Assembly: GCF_030499575.1 (NCBI RefSeq)
Contig: NZ_JASTLC010000001.1
Location: 1,240,001-1,304,000 of the forward strand
Direction of reading: 5' to 3'
DNA from: Streptomyces sp. DG2A-72
GTDB taxonomy: Bacteria; Actinomycetota; Actinomycetes; Streptomycetales; Streptomycetaceae
DNA: 64,000 nucleotides
The translations under genes were made by a program, and so were the position numbers. Each line of letters opens with the position of its first letter. Within the stretch, counting starts at the first letter, position 1. This document shows positions 7,645-15,474 of this stretch, piece by piece. The notes under the pieces are model-generated. The model had not been told where the DNA came from, did not search any database, and was given only the letters and a program-made list of their open reading frames with translations.

Positions 7645-8879
7645 CGGGCCAGGTCCTTCCACGCGACGTCCTTGTCGGTGCGCGGCTCCGCAGGCAGGCC
7701 CAGGACGCGCTCGGCGACGATGTTCAGCAGGACCTCGCTGGTCCCGCCCTCGATGCTGTTGCCCTTGGAGCGGAGGTAGCGGTAGCCGGCGTCGCGGCCG
7801 GTGAAGTCGACCAGTTCCGGGCGGCGCATGGTCCAGTCGTCGTACAACAGGCCCTCCTCGCCGAGGAGTTCGACCTCCAGGCCGCTGATCTCCTGGTTGA
7901 GGCGGGCGAAGGACAGCTTCATGCCGGAGCCCTCGTAGCCGGGCTGGCCCGCGACGAGTTGCTGGCGCAGGCGTTCGCCGGTGAGGCGGGCGACCTCGGC
8001 CTCGACCCAGAGCTTCAGCAGGCGCTGGTGGAGGTCGTGGGTGCGCAGTTCGGGGCGTTCGCGCCAGGTCTTCGCGATCGGCCCGATCATGCCGCCCTCG
8101 CGCGGGATGCGCATGCCGCCGATCGAGACGCGCTCGTTCATCAGCGTCGTCTGCGCGACCTTCCAGCCGTCGCCGACCTCGCCGAGGCGGTGCGCGTCCG
8201 GGATGCGGACGTCGGTGAGGAACACCTCGTTGAACTCGGCCTCGCCGGTGATCTGGCGCAGCGGCCTGACCTCGACGCCCGGGTCGGTCATGTCGCAGAT
8301 GAAGTACGTGATGCCCGCGTGCTTGGGCAGATCGGGGTCGGTGCGGGCGATGAGGATGGCCCAGCGGGCGAGATGGGCGCTGGAGGTCCACACCTTCTGC
8401 CCGTTGAGGACCCAGTCGTCACCCTCACGTACCGCGCGCGTGCCGAGCGCGGCCAGGTCGGATCCGGCGCCCGGCTCGCTGAACAGCTGGCACCAGACCT
8501 CCTCACCCACCCACAGCGGCCTGAGGAACTGCTGCTTCTGCTCCTCGGTGCCGTACTTCAGGATCGTCGGCGCCGCCATCCCGAGGCCGATGCCGATGCG
8601 CCGCGGGTCGTTGTCGGGGGCGCCCGCCGCCTCCAACTCGGCGTCCACGACGGCCTGGAGGGAACGCGGAGCGCCGAGTCCGCCGAGGCCCTCCGGGTAG
8701 TGCACCCAGGCGAGTCCGGCGTCGAAGCGGGCCTTGAGGAAGTCGATGCGTTCCGTGGTGGCAGACAAGGGGGGCGGGCCCGCAGGGCCTTCGGTTGAGG
8801 GCGGTGGTGGGAGACGGGTGGGCGGGTGCGCGGCCAGCAACTCCCGCGTGCGGCTGCGCAGTTCTGCGGCGTCGGTCAT
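7641..8879 (-). CDS. Acyl-CoA dehydrogenase (first of pair)
   Basis: 412 residues. Recognisable family segments: GLGGLGAPRSLQAVVDAEL, CQLFSEPGAGSDLAALGTRA (substrate/FAD-binding loop), NGQKVWTSSAHLARWAILIAR, and C-terminal RSKGNSIEGGTSEVLLNIVAERVLG, the usual EGTSE-type ending. The N-terminus is Pro-rich (PPTRLPPPPSTEG). ATGA overlaps couple it both to the upstream oxidoreductase and to the second dehydrogenase, giving a three-gene operon with a TetR-type operator upstream. Likely oxidises a branched or cyclic acyl-CoA together with its partner. Confidence 0.9.
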   Translation of the reverse strand: MTDAAELRSRTRELLAAHPPTRLPPPPSTEGPAGPPPLSATTERIDFLKARFDAGLAWVHYPEGLGGLGAPRSLQAVVDAELEAAGAPDNDPRRIGIGLGMAAPTILKYGTEEQKQQFLRPLWVGEEVWCQLFSEPGAGSDLAALGTRAVREGDDWVLNGQKVWTSSAHLARWAILIARTDPDLPKHAGITYFICDMTDPGVEVRPLRQITGEAEFNEVFLTDVRIPDAHRLGEVGDGWKVAQTTLMNERVSIGGMRIPREGGMIGPIAKTWRERPELRTHDLHQRLLKLWVEAEVARLTGERLRQQLVAGQPGYEGSGMKLSFARLNQEISGLEVELLGEEGLLYDDWTMRRPELVDFTGRDAGYRYLRSKGNSIEGGTSEVLLNIVAERVLGLPAEPRTDKDVAWKDLAR

Positions 8880-9853
8880 GCGGCGGCTCCGTTCTCCAGG
8901 GAGGGAACGACGGCGACCCGGCCCGTCGTGGCCCCGTCGGCGACCCGCTGCACCGCCGCCGCGGCCCCCTCCAGCGGCACCCGCTCGCTCACCAGCGGCT
9001 TGATCGCGCCCCGCGCGGCCAGCTCGGTGAGCTGCTCGTGGCAGTGCTGGACCAGCTTCGGGTTCTTGGTGTTGTACAGGCCCCAGTGCAGGCCGAGGAT
9101 CGCGTAGTTCTTCACCAGCGCGTGGTTGAGGCCCGGGCTGGGGATCGTCCCGCTGGCGAAGCCGACGACCACGATCCGGCCCTCGAAGGCGACGACCTTG
9201 GCGGACTGGGTGTAGGCCGCGCCGCCGACAGGGTCGTAGATCACGTCGGCGCCCCGGCCACCGGTGGCCTCCTTCACGGCGGCGACGACATCCTCGGCAC
9301 GACGGTCGACGACGACATCGCAGCCCAGCTCCCGGGCGACGGCTGCCTTTTCGGCACCGCCCACGACGCCGATGACGGTGGCGCCGGCCGCCTTCCCGAG
9401 CTGCACGGCCGCGCTGCCGACCCCTCCTGCGGCAGCGTGGACGAGCAGCGTCTCGCCGGCCTCCAGCCGGGCCCGCCGGTGCAGGCCGAACCAACCCGTC
9501 TGGTAGCCGATGTGCAGCGCGGCGGCCTCGGCGTCGTCCAGAGAATCGGGCGCGGGCAGCACAGCTGCGGCATCCGCGACGGCGTACTCGGCGAAGCCGC
9601 CGTACGGCAGGGCGGGGTTGGCGATCACCCGGCGCCCGTCCTCGGTCTCGCCGCAGATCTCGACGCCCGGCGTGAACGGCAGCGGCGGCTTGACCTGGTA
9701 CTGACCCCGGCACATCAGGGCATCCGGGAAGTTGATGTTGGCAGCACGCACCTTCAGCAGGACCTGGCCGTCGCCGGGCGTCGGCCGCTCGACGTCCGCC
9801 AGCCGCATCACCTCGCCCGGCTCACCGATCTCGTGCACTTGCCATGCCTGCAT
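8876..9853 (-). CDS. NADPH:quinone oxidoreductase family (zinc-less medium-chain dehydrogenase)
   Basis: 325 residues, MDR fold. The N-terminal GroES-like domain has AANINFPDALMCRGQY and PFTPGVEICG; the Rossmann domain has LLVHAAAGGVGSAAVQLGKA (the AxxGGVG nucleotide motif) and GADVIYDPVGG. The structural zinc cysteines are absent, as in quinone oxidoreductases and 2-enoyl reductases. First gene of the operon with the two acyl-CoA dehydrogenases, so it probably acts in the same acyl-CoA pathway, perhaps as an enoyl reductase. The ATG start fits the family N-terminus (MQAWQVHEIG). Confidence 0.88.
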   Translation of the reverse strand: MQAWQVHEIGEPGEVMRLADVERPTPGDGQVLLKVRAANINFPDALMCRGQYQVKPPLPFTPGVEICGETEDGRRVIANPALPYGGFAEYAVADAAAVLPAPDSLDDAEAAALHIGYQTGWFGLHRRARLEAGETLLVHAAAGGVGSAAVQLGKAAGATVIGVVGGAEKAAVARELGCDVVVDRRAEDVVAAVKEATGGRGADVIYDPVGGAAYTQSAKVVAFEGRIVVVGFASGTIPSPGLNHALVKNYAILGLHWGLYNTKNPKLVQHCHEQLTELAARGAIKPLVSERVPLEGAAAAVQRVADGATTGRVAVVPSLENGAAA

Positions 9854-9900
9854 GCGGGGCCTCCACAGACTGCTTCGTCCGACCAGGTCCCTCGCATACT

Positions 9901-9912
9901 AAGCGGTCGCTT
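9901..9912. promoter_or_regulatory. Candidate TetR-family operator upstream of the oxidoreductase/dehydrogenase operon
   Basis: AAGCG-GT-CGCTT, a 5+5 inverted repeat about 48 bp before the operon start. Palindromes of this shape (AAGCG/CGCTT) are common in front of actinobacterial acyl-CoA dehydrogenase genes controlled by TetR-family repressors. No TetR gene is adjacent, so the regulator would act from elsewhere. Confidence 0.5.
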
Positions 9913-9937
9913 GCCGATCAGGGAACAGTCGCGTCCG

Positions 9938-10531
9938 TCACGCCCGCTTCGGCCGCGCCCGCACATGCATCCGCTCCCCCTGCGGCCCGAACAGACTGAG
10001 GAACTCCACCGGCCCCTCCCCCGTCGACCCGAACCAGTGCGGCACCCGTGTGTCGAACTCGGCGGCTTCCCCCGCGTTCAGCACGATGTCGTGATCGCCC
10101 AGGACCATCCTCAGCCGCCCCGACATCACATACAGCCACTCGTAGCCCTCATGGGTCCGCGGCTCCACCGGCTCCACCTCCTCCTGCGGCACCAGCACCT
10201 TGAAGGCCTGCAGGCCGCCGGGCTGGCGCGTCAGCGGCCAGTACGTGCGTCCATGCCTCCTGATCGGCTCGGCCCGCACCCGGGGATCGCGCACCGCGGG
10301 CGCGCCCACCAGCTCGTCGAGCGCCACCTCGTGCGCCCGCGCGATCGGCAGCAGCAGCTCCAGGCTGGGCTTGCGCAGCCCGGACTCCAGCCGGGACAGC
10401 GTGCTCACCGAGATGCCGGTCGCCTCGGAGAGCCCGGCCAGCGTGGCGCCCCGCTCCTTGCGGATCCGCCGCAGCCGCGGACCGACCTCCGCGAGCACCT
10501 CGTCCATGTCGTCGTCACTCATGGAGTCCAT
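9938..10531 (-). CDS. XRE-family regulator with C-terminal cupin domain
   Basis: A 197-residue transcription factor. Residues about 15-70 form an HTH (LRRIRKERGATLAGLSEATG, ISVSTLSRLESGLRKPS) and residues about 115-190 a cupin (THEGYEWLYVMSGRLRMVLGDHDIVLNAGEAAEFD, HWFGSTGEGPVEFL). This class senses small ligands through the cupin. It is divergent from an FAD oxidoreductase, and a perfect palindrome lies between them, so it probably controls that gene and itself. ATG 10531 is used; ATG 10522 (MSDDD) is an alternative. Confidence 0.9.
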   Translation of the reverse strand: MDSMSDDDMDEVLAEVGPRLRRIRKERGATLAGLSEATGISVSTLSRLESGLRKPSLELLLPIARAHEVALDELVGAPAVRDPRVRAEPIRRHGRTYWPLTRQPGGLQAFKVLVPQEEVEPVEPRTHEGYEWLYVMSGRLRMVLGDHDIVLNAGEAAEFDTRVPHWFGSTGEGPVEFLSLFGPQGERMHVRARPKRA

Positions 10532-10542
10532 TGCAGTTTCGG

Positions 10543-10554
10543 CAAACGCGTTTG
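10543..10554. promoter_or_regulatory. Palindromic operator between XRE-cupin and FAD oxidoreductase genes
   Basis: Perfect 12-bp palindrome CAAACGCGTTTG, 12 bp upstream of the regulator start and 47 bp from the oxidoreductase start. It is AT-richer than its surroundings and lies in the shared promoter region, as expected for an autoregulatory XRE operator. Confidence 0.6.
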
Positions 10555-10600
10555 TCAATGTGGCAGTGGTGGCGCGACCGTCTCCATGGAGGTGGTCACC

Positions 10601-11524
10601 ATGACCGAGACATACGAAGTGGTCGTCATCGGCGGCGGTACGGCGGGCCTGTCCGCCGCTCTCGTCCTGGGCCGGGCCCGGCGCCGCACGCTGGTGGTCG
10701 ACGCGGGCGAGCCACGCAACGCGCCCGCCGCGCACATGCAGGGCTATCTGTCCCGCGACGGCATGTCCCCCGCCGAGTTCCTGGCGACCGGCCGCGAGGA
10801 GATCGCGCGGTACGGAGTCGAACTGGTCCGGGACACGGCCGTGGACGTCACCAAGGGCGAGGACTTCGCGGTCGAACTCGCGAGCGGACGGACGGTGCGC
10901 GCCCGCCGTCTCGTCGTCACCACCGGCCTCAAGGACGAGCTGCCGGACGTCTCCGGCGTCGCCGAGCGGTTCGGACGCGATGTGCTGCACTGCCCGTACT
11001 GCCATGGCTGGGAGGTGCGCGACCAGGCCTTCGGGGTGCTGGCGACCAGCCCGATGAGCGTGCACCAGGCCCTGATGGTCTCCCAGTGGTCCAAGGACGT
11101 GACCTTCTTCCTGCACGAGGTCGCCGAGGACGACCTGTCGGACGACGACCTGCGCAGGCTGGCCGCGGCCGGCGTGCACGTCGTCCCGGGCGAGGTCGCG
11201 GCACTGGTCGTCGAGGAGGACCGGCTGACCGGTGTGCGGCTCGCGGACGGTTCGACCTACGACCGTCAGGCCCTGTTCGTCGCGCCGCGCGCGGTCCCGC
11301 AGACCGGGCTGCTGGAGAAGCTGGGCGCCGAGATGAACGAGACCCCCTTCGGCTCCTATCCCGTGGTCGACTGGACGGGGCTGACGACCGTGCCGGGCGT
11401 GTGGGCCGCGGGCAACGCGATGGGGTTCGGCGAGCAGGTCGTGAACGCGGCGAGCGGCGGCTACCGTGCGGGCGCCACGATCAACGGGGAGCTGCTCTTC
11501 GCGGACCTCGACGCAACGCCCTGA
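10601..11524 (+). CDS. Thioredoxin-reductase-like FAD-dependent oxidoreductase
   Basis: A 307-residue low-molecular-weight thioredoxin-reductase-fold protein. FAD motif VVVIGGGTAGLSAALVLGRA near the N-terminus, redox CPYC at DVLHCPYCHGWE, and the C-terminal FAD motif GVWAAGNAMGFGEQVVNAA. The NADPH-binding glycine motif is degenerate: FGVLATSPMSVHQAL stands where GxGxxA is expected. Proteins of this type often act as disulfide reductases/oxidases in redox or natural-product chemistry. ATG 10601 is chosen because GGAGG lies 7 nt before it; an in-frame ATG at 10586 lacks an SD. Likely repressed by the divergent XRE-cupin protein. Confidence 0.85.
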   Translation: MTETYEVVVIGGGTAGLSAALVLGRARRRTLVVDAGEPRNAPAAHMQGYLSRDGMSPAEFLATGREEIARYGVELVRDTAVDVTKGEDFAVELASGRTVRARRLVVTTGLKDELPDVSGVAERFGRDVLHCPYCHGWEVRDQAFGVLATSPMSVHQALMVSQWSKDVTFFLHEVAEDDLSDDDLRRLAAAGVHVVPGEVAALVVEEDRLTGVRLADGSTYDRQALFVAPRAVPQTGLLEKLGAEMNETPFGSYPVVDWTGLTTVPGVWAAGNAMGFGEQVVNAASGGYRAGATINGELLFADLDATP

Positions 11525-11551
11525 GGGGCGCGGGGAACTGCGCGACCAGCC
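11525..11551 (+). repeat. Dispersed intergenic element, short form (copy 1)
   Basis: 27 bp beginning GGGGCGCGGGG and ending GCGACCAGCC. Identical sequence occurs at 18291-18317 and, inverted, at 20396-20422. The left end pairs with CGCCC of the preceding gene so that the stop codon TGA sits in the hairpin loop, suggesting terminator function. Confidence 0.8.
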
Positions 11552-11624
11552 ACGACGCACCGGCAGACAATCGACAGCCGTTCGTCCGGGTGAAGACCGG
11601 CGGAGCCCGTTGCACCATGGCTGC

Positions 11625-13163
11625 ATGCTGCTGACCCGGCTGGCCCAGGTGTCCCGGGAGGTCGCCGCCACCTCGGCGCGGTCCCGGAAGATCGCGCTGC
11701 TCGCGGAGCTGTTCCGGGACGCGGAGGCGGACGACGTGCCGATCGTGATCCCGTATCTGGCGGGAAGGCTGCCCCAGGGGCGGCTCGGCGTCGGCTGGAA
11801 GGTGCTGAGCCGGCCGGTCTCCCCGGCCGCCGAGCCGACCCTGAGTGTGCGCGAGGTGGACGCCCTGCTCAGCGAGCTGGGCAAGGTGTCCGGGCCCGGT
11901 TCGCAGGCGGAACGGACCCGGCTGGTGGGCGAGTTGATGGGCGCGGCCACCGAGGACGAGCAGCGGTTCCTGCTCGGGCTGCTCACCGGTGAGGTACGGC
12001 AGGGCGCGCTGGACGCGGTGGCGGTCGAGGGCCTCGCGGTGGCGACCGGGGCGCCGTCGGCGGACGTACGGCGGGCGGTGATGCTCGCCGGGTCCCTCCA
12101 GACCGTCGCCCAGGCGCTGCTCGCGGACGGCCCGGCGTCGCTGGACCGCTTCCGGCTCACCGTCGGCCGCCCGGTCCTGCCGATGCTGGCGCACAGCGCG
12201 TCCTCGGTGGCCGAGGCGGTCGACAAGCTCGGCGCGTGCGCGGTCGAGGAGAAGCTCGACGGCATCCGCGTCCAGGTGCACCGGGACGGCGACACCGTGC
12301 GCGTCTACACCCGCACCCTCGACGACATCACCGACCGGCTGCCCGAACTGACCTCGGCGGCCCTGGAGTTGAACGGCGAGCGCTTCATCCTGGACGGCGA
12401 GGTGATCTCCTTCGGCGCGGACGGACGACCCCGTTCGTTCCAGGAGACCGCCGGGCGCGTCGGCTCCCGCGTGGACGTGGCGACGGCGGCCAAGGAGGTC
12501 CCCGTCTCCCCCGTCTTCTTCGACGCGCTGTCCGTCGGCGACCGCGACCTGCTCGACCTGCCGTTCGCCGAGCGGCACGCGGAGCTGGCCCGGCTGGTGC
12601 CCGAGCCGATGCGGGTCCGCCGCACGCTCGTCGACGGACCCGACGACATCGACGCGGCGGACGCCTTCCTCGCCGAGACCCTGAAGCGCGGCCACGAGGG
12701 AATCGTCGCCAAGGCCCTCGACGCCTCCTACAGCGCGGGCCGACGTGGCGCGTCCTGGCTGAAGGTCAAGCCGGTGCACACGCTCGACCTCGTCGTGCTG
12801 GCCGCCGAGTGGGGCCACGGCCGCCGCACCGGCAAGCTCTCCAACCTCCACCTGGGCGCGCGCAATCCCGACGGCTCCCTCGCCATGCTCGGCAAGACCT
12901 TCAAGGGCCTCACGGACGCCATGCTCACCTGGCAGACCGAGCGCCTCCAGGAGCTGGCCGTAGAGGACAACGGCTGGGTCGTCACCGTACGCCCGGAACT
13001 CGTAGTCGAGATCGCCTACGACGGTCTGCAGAAGTCCACCCGCTACCCGGCCGGCGTCACCCTCCGTTTCGCCCGCGTGGTCCGCTACCGCGAGGACAAG
13101 CGGCCGGAGGACGCGGACACGGTGGAGACGCTGCTGGCCGCACATCCCGAGGTGACGCCGTGA
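11625..13163 (+). CDS. ATP-dependent DNA ligase
   Basis: A 512-residue ligase closing nicks with ATP, additional to the NAD-dependent LigA every bacterium has. N-terminal DNA-binding domain (residues about 1-180), then the adenylation domain with motif I VEEKLDGIRVQ (nucleophile K210), ERFILDGEVI (motif III) and LKRGHEGIVAKALD (motif IV), and an OB-fold with SWLKVKP (motif V). It resembles LigB-type stand-alone ligases, not the NHEJ LigD fusion. Starts at ATG 11625, which fits the family N-terminus. Translationally coupled to a Nudix gene through a GTGA overlap. Confidence 0.93.
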   Translation: MLLTRLAQVSREVAATSARSRKIALLAELFRDAEADDVPIVIPYLAGRLPQGRLGVGWKVLSRPVSPAAEPTLSVREVDALLSELGKVSGPGSQAERTRLVGELMGAATEDEQRFLLGLLTGEVRQGALDAVAVEGLAVATGAPSADVRRAVMLAGSLQTVAQALLADGPASLDRFRLTVGRPVLPMLAHSASSVAEAVDKLGACAVEEKLDGIRVQVHRDGDTVRVYTRTLDDITDRLPELTSAALELNGERFILDGEVISFGADGRPRSFQETAGRVGSRVDVATAAKEVPVSPVFFDALSVGDRDLLDLPFAERHAELARLVPEPMRVRRTLVDGPDDIDAADAFLAETLKRGHEGIVAKALDASYSAGRRGASWLKVKPVHTLDLVVLAAEWGHGRRTGKLSNLHLGARNPDGSLAMLGKTFKGLTDAMLTWQTERLQELAVEDNGWVVTVRPELVVEIAYDGLQKSTRYPAGVTLRFARVVRYREDKRPEDADTVETLLAAHPEVTP

Positions 13164-13618
13164 GGACGAGCGCCGGCCTGCTGTTGTTCCGGCACACGGA
13201 CCAGGGCGTGGAGGTGTTGCTCGGGCATATGGGCGGCCCGTTCTTCGCGCGCCGTGACGCCGGGGCGTGGACCGTGCCCAAGGGCGAGTACGAACCCGAC
13301 GAGCCCGCCTGGGACGCCGCCCGCCGTGAGTTCCAGGAGGAGCTGGGGCTGCCGCCGCCGGACGGCGAGGCGATCGACCTCGGCGAGGTCCGGCAGACAG
13401 GCGGCAAGATCGTCACCGTATGGGCGGTGGAGGCCGACCTCGACCCGGCTGCCGTCGTCCCCGGCACCTTCCGGATGGAGTGGCCGCCGAGATCCGGGCA
13501 GACGCAGGAGTTCCCCGAACTGGACCGGGTGGAGTGGTTCGGGCTCGACCGCGCCCGGGCCGTGATCGTGAAGGCTCAGTCCGCGTTTCTCGACCGGCTG
13601 GCGGAGCACTCGGGCTGA
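13160..13618 (+). CDS. Nudix hydrolase
   Basis: 152 residues with a complete Nudix box GEYEPDEPAWDAARREF-QEELGL (G-x5-E-x7-REUxEExGU), giving Mg-dependent hydrolysis of a nucleoside-diphosphate derivative. N-terminal RTSAGLLLFRHTDQGVEVLLG is typical of the Ap4A/dNTP-type subgroup that keeps the WTVPKGE strand before the box. GTG start overlaps the ligase stop by 4 nt, so the two are made together; the Nudix enzyme may clean nucleotide or adenylylated by-products of ligation or repair, which is inference. Confidence 0.9.
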   Translation: MRTSAGLLLFRHTDQGVEVLLGHMGGPFFARRDAGAWTVPKGEYEPDEPAWDAARREFQEELGLPPPDGEAIDLGEVRQTGGKIVTVWAVEADLDPAAVVPGTFRMEWPPRSGQTQEFPELDRVEWFGLDRARAVIVKAQSAFLDRLAEHSG

Positions 13619-13692
13619 ACAGCGGCCTACGCGTTGCGGTCCCCAGCGCCGCGCGGGAAGGTCGAACCAAAGCCGCCCTCAGGAGGTCAGCC

Positions 13693-15078
13693 ATGCCCAT
13701 CGCGACGGTGAACCCGGCGAACGGCGAGACGCTCAAGACGTACGAGGCCATGGGCGCCGAAGAACTGGAACGCAGGCTCCAGCTCGCCGAGGCCACGTTC
13801 CGTACCTATCGGGCCACCGGCTTCGCCGAGCGCGCCCTGCTGCTGCGCCGGGCCGCCGATCTCCTCGAGGAGGACCAGCAGGACATCGGCCGCGTCATGA
13901 CCACCGAGATGGGCAAGCCGGTCAAGCAGGCCCGCGCGGAGGCCGCGAAGTGCGCCAAGGCGATGCGCTGGTACGCCGACCACACGGCCGAGCTCCTCGC
14001 CGACGAGGAACCCGCCGACGCCGACGTGCGGGACTCCGGCGCCTCCCGCGTCCTCGTCCGCTACCGGCCGCTGGGCCCGGTGCTCGCGGTCATGCCGTGG
14101 AACTTCCCGCTCTGGCAGGTCATCCGCTTCGCCGCGCCCGCGCTGATGGCGGGCAACGTCGGCCTCCTCAAACACGCCTCGAACGTCCCGCAGACCGCCC
14201 TCTACCTGGAGGACCTGTTCCACCGCGCCGGCTTCCCCGAGGGCTGCTTCCAGACCCTGCTCATCGGCTCCGGCGCGGTCGAGGAGATCCTGCGCGACGA
14301 GCGTGTCCGGGCGGCCACCCTCACCGGCAGCGAGCCCGCCGGCCGCGCGGTCGCGTCCGTCGCGGGGGAGATGGTGAAGAAGACGGTGCTGGAGCTGGGC
14401 GGCAGCGACCCGTACATCGTCATGCCCTCCGCCGACGTCGACCGGGCCGCCCAAGTCGCCGTCACCGCACGGGTGCAGAACAACGGCCAGTCCTGCATCG
14501 CCGCCAAGCGGTTCATCGTGCACGCCGATGTGTACGACGCGTTCGCCGAGCGGTTCGTCGCCGGCATGCGGGCGCTCACGGTCGGTGACCCGCTGGAGGA
14601 GGAGACCGAGGTCGGGCCGCTGGCCAGCGAGCAGGGCCGGGCGGACCTGGAGGAACTGGTGGACGACGCGGTGCGCAGCGGGGCGGCCGTGCTGTGCGGC
14701 GGCGAACGTCCCGGACAGGCCGGCTGGTGGTACCCGCCGACCGTCCTCACCGGCATCACCCGCGAGATGCGGATCCACCGCGAGGAGGCGTTCGGGCCGG
14801 TGGCCACGGTGTATCGCGCGGGTGACCTGGACGAGGCGGTGCTCATCGCCAACGACTCGTCGTTCGGGCTGAGTTCCAACGTCTGGACGCGCGACGGGGC
14901 CGAGGTCGACCGGTTCGTACGGGACCTGGAGGCGGGCGGCGTGTACGTCAACGGGATGACGGCGTCCCACCCGGCGTTCCCGTTCGGCGGAGTGAAGCGG
15001 TCCGGGTACGGGCGTGAGCTGTCCGGGCACGGAATCCGCGAGTTCTGCAACATCACGACCGTATGGCACGGAGCGTGA
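13693..15078 (+). CDS. gabD: NAD(P)-dependent succinate-semialdehyde/aldehyde dehydrogenase
   Basis: 461-residue aldehyde dehydrogenase oxidising succinic semialdehyde (or a similar aldehyde) to the acid. Catalytic Cys268 in NNGQSCIAAKRF, general base Glu234 in VLELGGSDP, cofactor loop TGSEPAGRAVAS, oxyanion Asn in MPWNFPLW. The short N-terminus (MPIATVNPANGE) and loss of the N-terminal oligomerisation arm match the Streptomyces GabD1-like subgroup. Strong SD AGGAGG precedes ATG 13693. The exact substrate is inferred from resemblance. Confidence 0.85.
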   Translation: MPIATVNPANGETLKTYEAMGAEELERRLQLAEATFRTYRATGFAERALLLRRAADLLEEDQQDIGRVMTTEMGKPVKQARAEAAKCAKAMRWYADHTAELLADEEPADADVRDSGASRVLVRYRPLGPVLAVMPWNFPLWQVIRFAAPALMAGNVGLLKHASNVPQTALYLEDLFHRAGFPEGCFQTLLIGSGAVEEILRDERVRAATLTGSEPAGRAVASVAGEMVKKTVLELGGSDPYIVMPSADVDRAAQVAVTARVQNNGQSCIAAKRFIVHADVYDAFAERFVAGMRALTVGDPLEEETEVGPLASEQGRADLEELVDDAVRSGAAVLCGGERPGQAGWWYPPTVLTGITREMRIHREEAFGPVATVYRAGDLDEAVLIANDSSFGLSSNVWTRDGAEVDRFVRDLEAGGVYVNGMTASHPAFPFGGVKRSGYGRELSGHGIREFCNITTVWHGA

Positions 15079-15103
15079 GGGTTCCGCGGCTACGATCCCC
15101 TTT

Positions 15104-15340
15104 GTGAACCGCGAAGTGACTCTGCCTCTGATCGTCGACGACCGCGGGACCTTGCAGGTGGCTGCCGCCGATGTCAGCAAGTTGTTGCGGACGGTGGGTG
15201 CGCGATGGCTGCACCTTGTCGAGGCCGGGCAGGAGGAGCTGGACGAGGACACGGTGGCGGCGCTGACGATCGAGCTGGCCAAGCTGGCCGACCGTATCGA
15301 TGTCGCCTGTATCGCGCACAGCAGCGGGGGCACGCCGTAG
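15104..15340 (+). CDS. Small conserved Streptomyces protein (possibly DUF6213)
   Basis: 78 residues, GTG start (VNREVTLPLIVDD), acidic, no signal peptide or membrane segment. Contains VAAADVSKLLRTVGARWLHL and a helical AALTIELAKLADRIDVACIAH. Recalled as a conserved streptomycete hypothetical protein lying between the aldehyde dehydrogenase and rppA. No function can be read from it. Confidence 0.7.
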   Translation: MNREVTLPLIVDDRGTLQVAAADVSKLLRTVGARWLHLVEAGQEELDEDTVAALTIELAKLADRIDVACIAHSSGGTP

Positions 15341-15443
15341 GCGTTGGGCAAATCCAGTGATCCCCGATTTGGAGTAGTCCGGCGCGAGATAGTCGCCCCG
15401 TCGGGTGATCGTGAATGCACAACCTTCTGACCGGGGGGCGCAG

Positions 15444-15457
15444 GCCTTCCGGAAGGC
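15444..15457. promoter_or_regulatory. Perfect palindrome upstream of rppA
   Basis: GCCTTCCGGAAGGC, 14 bp, ending 17 bp before the rppA start. It could be an operator or a hairpin in the 5' leader overlapping the ribosome-binding region; GGAAGG in its right arm is the only purine-rich SD-like stretch nearby. Confidence 0.45.
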
Positions 15458-15474
15458 GAAAGCAGGCACGGTTC

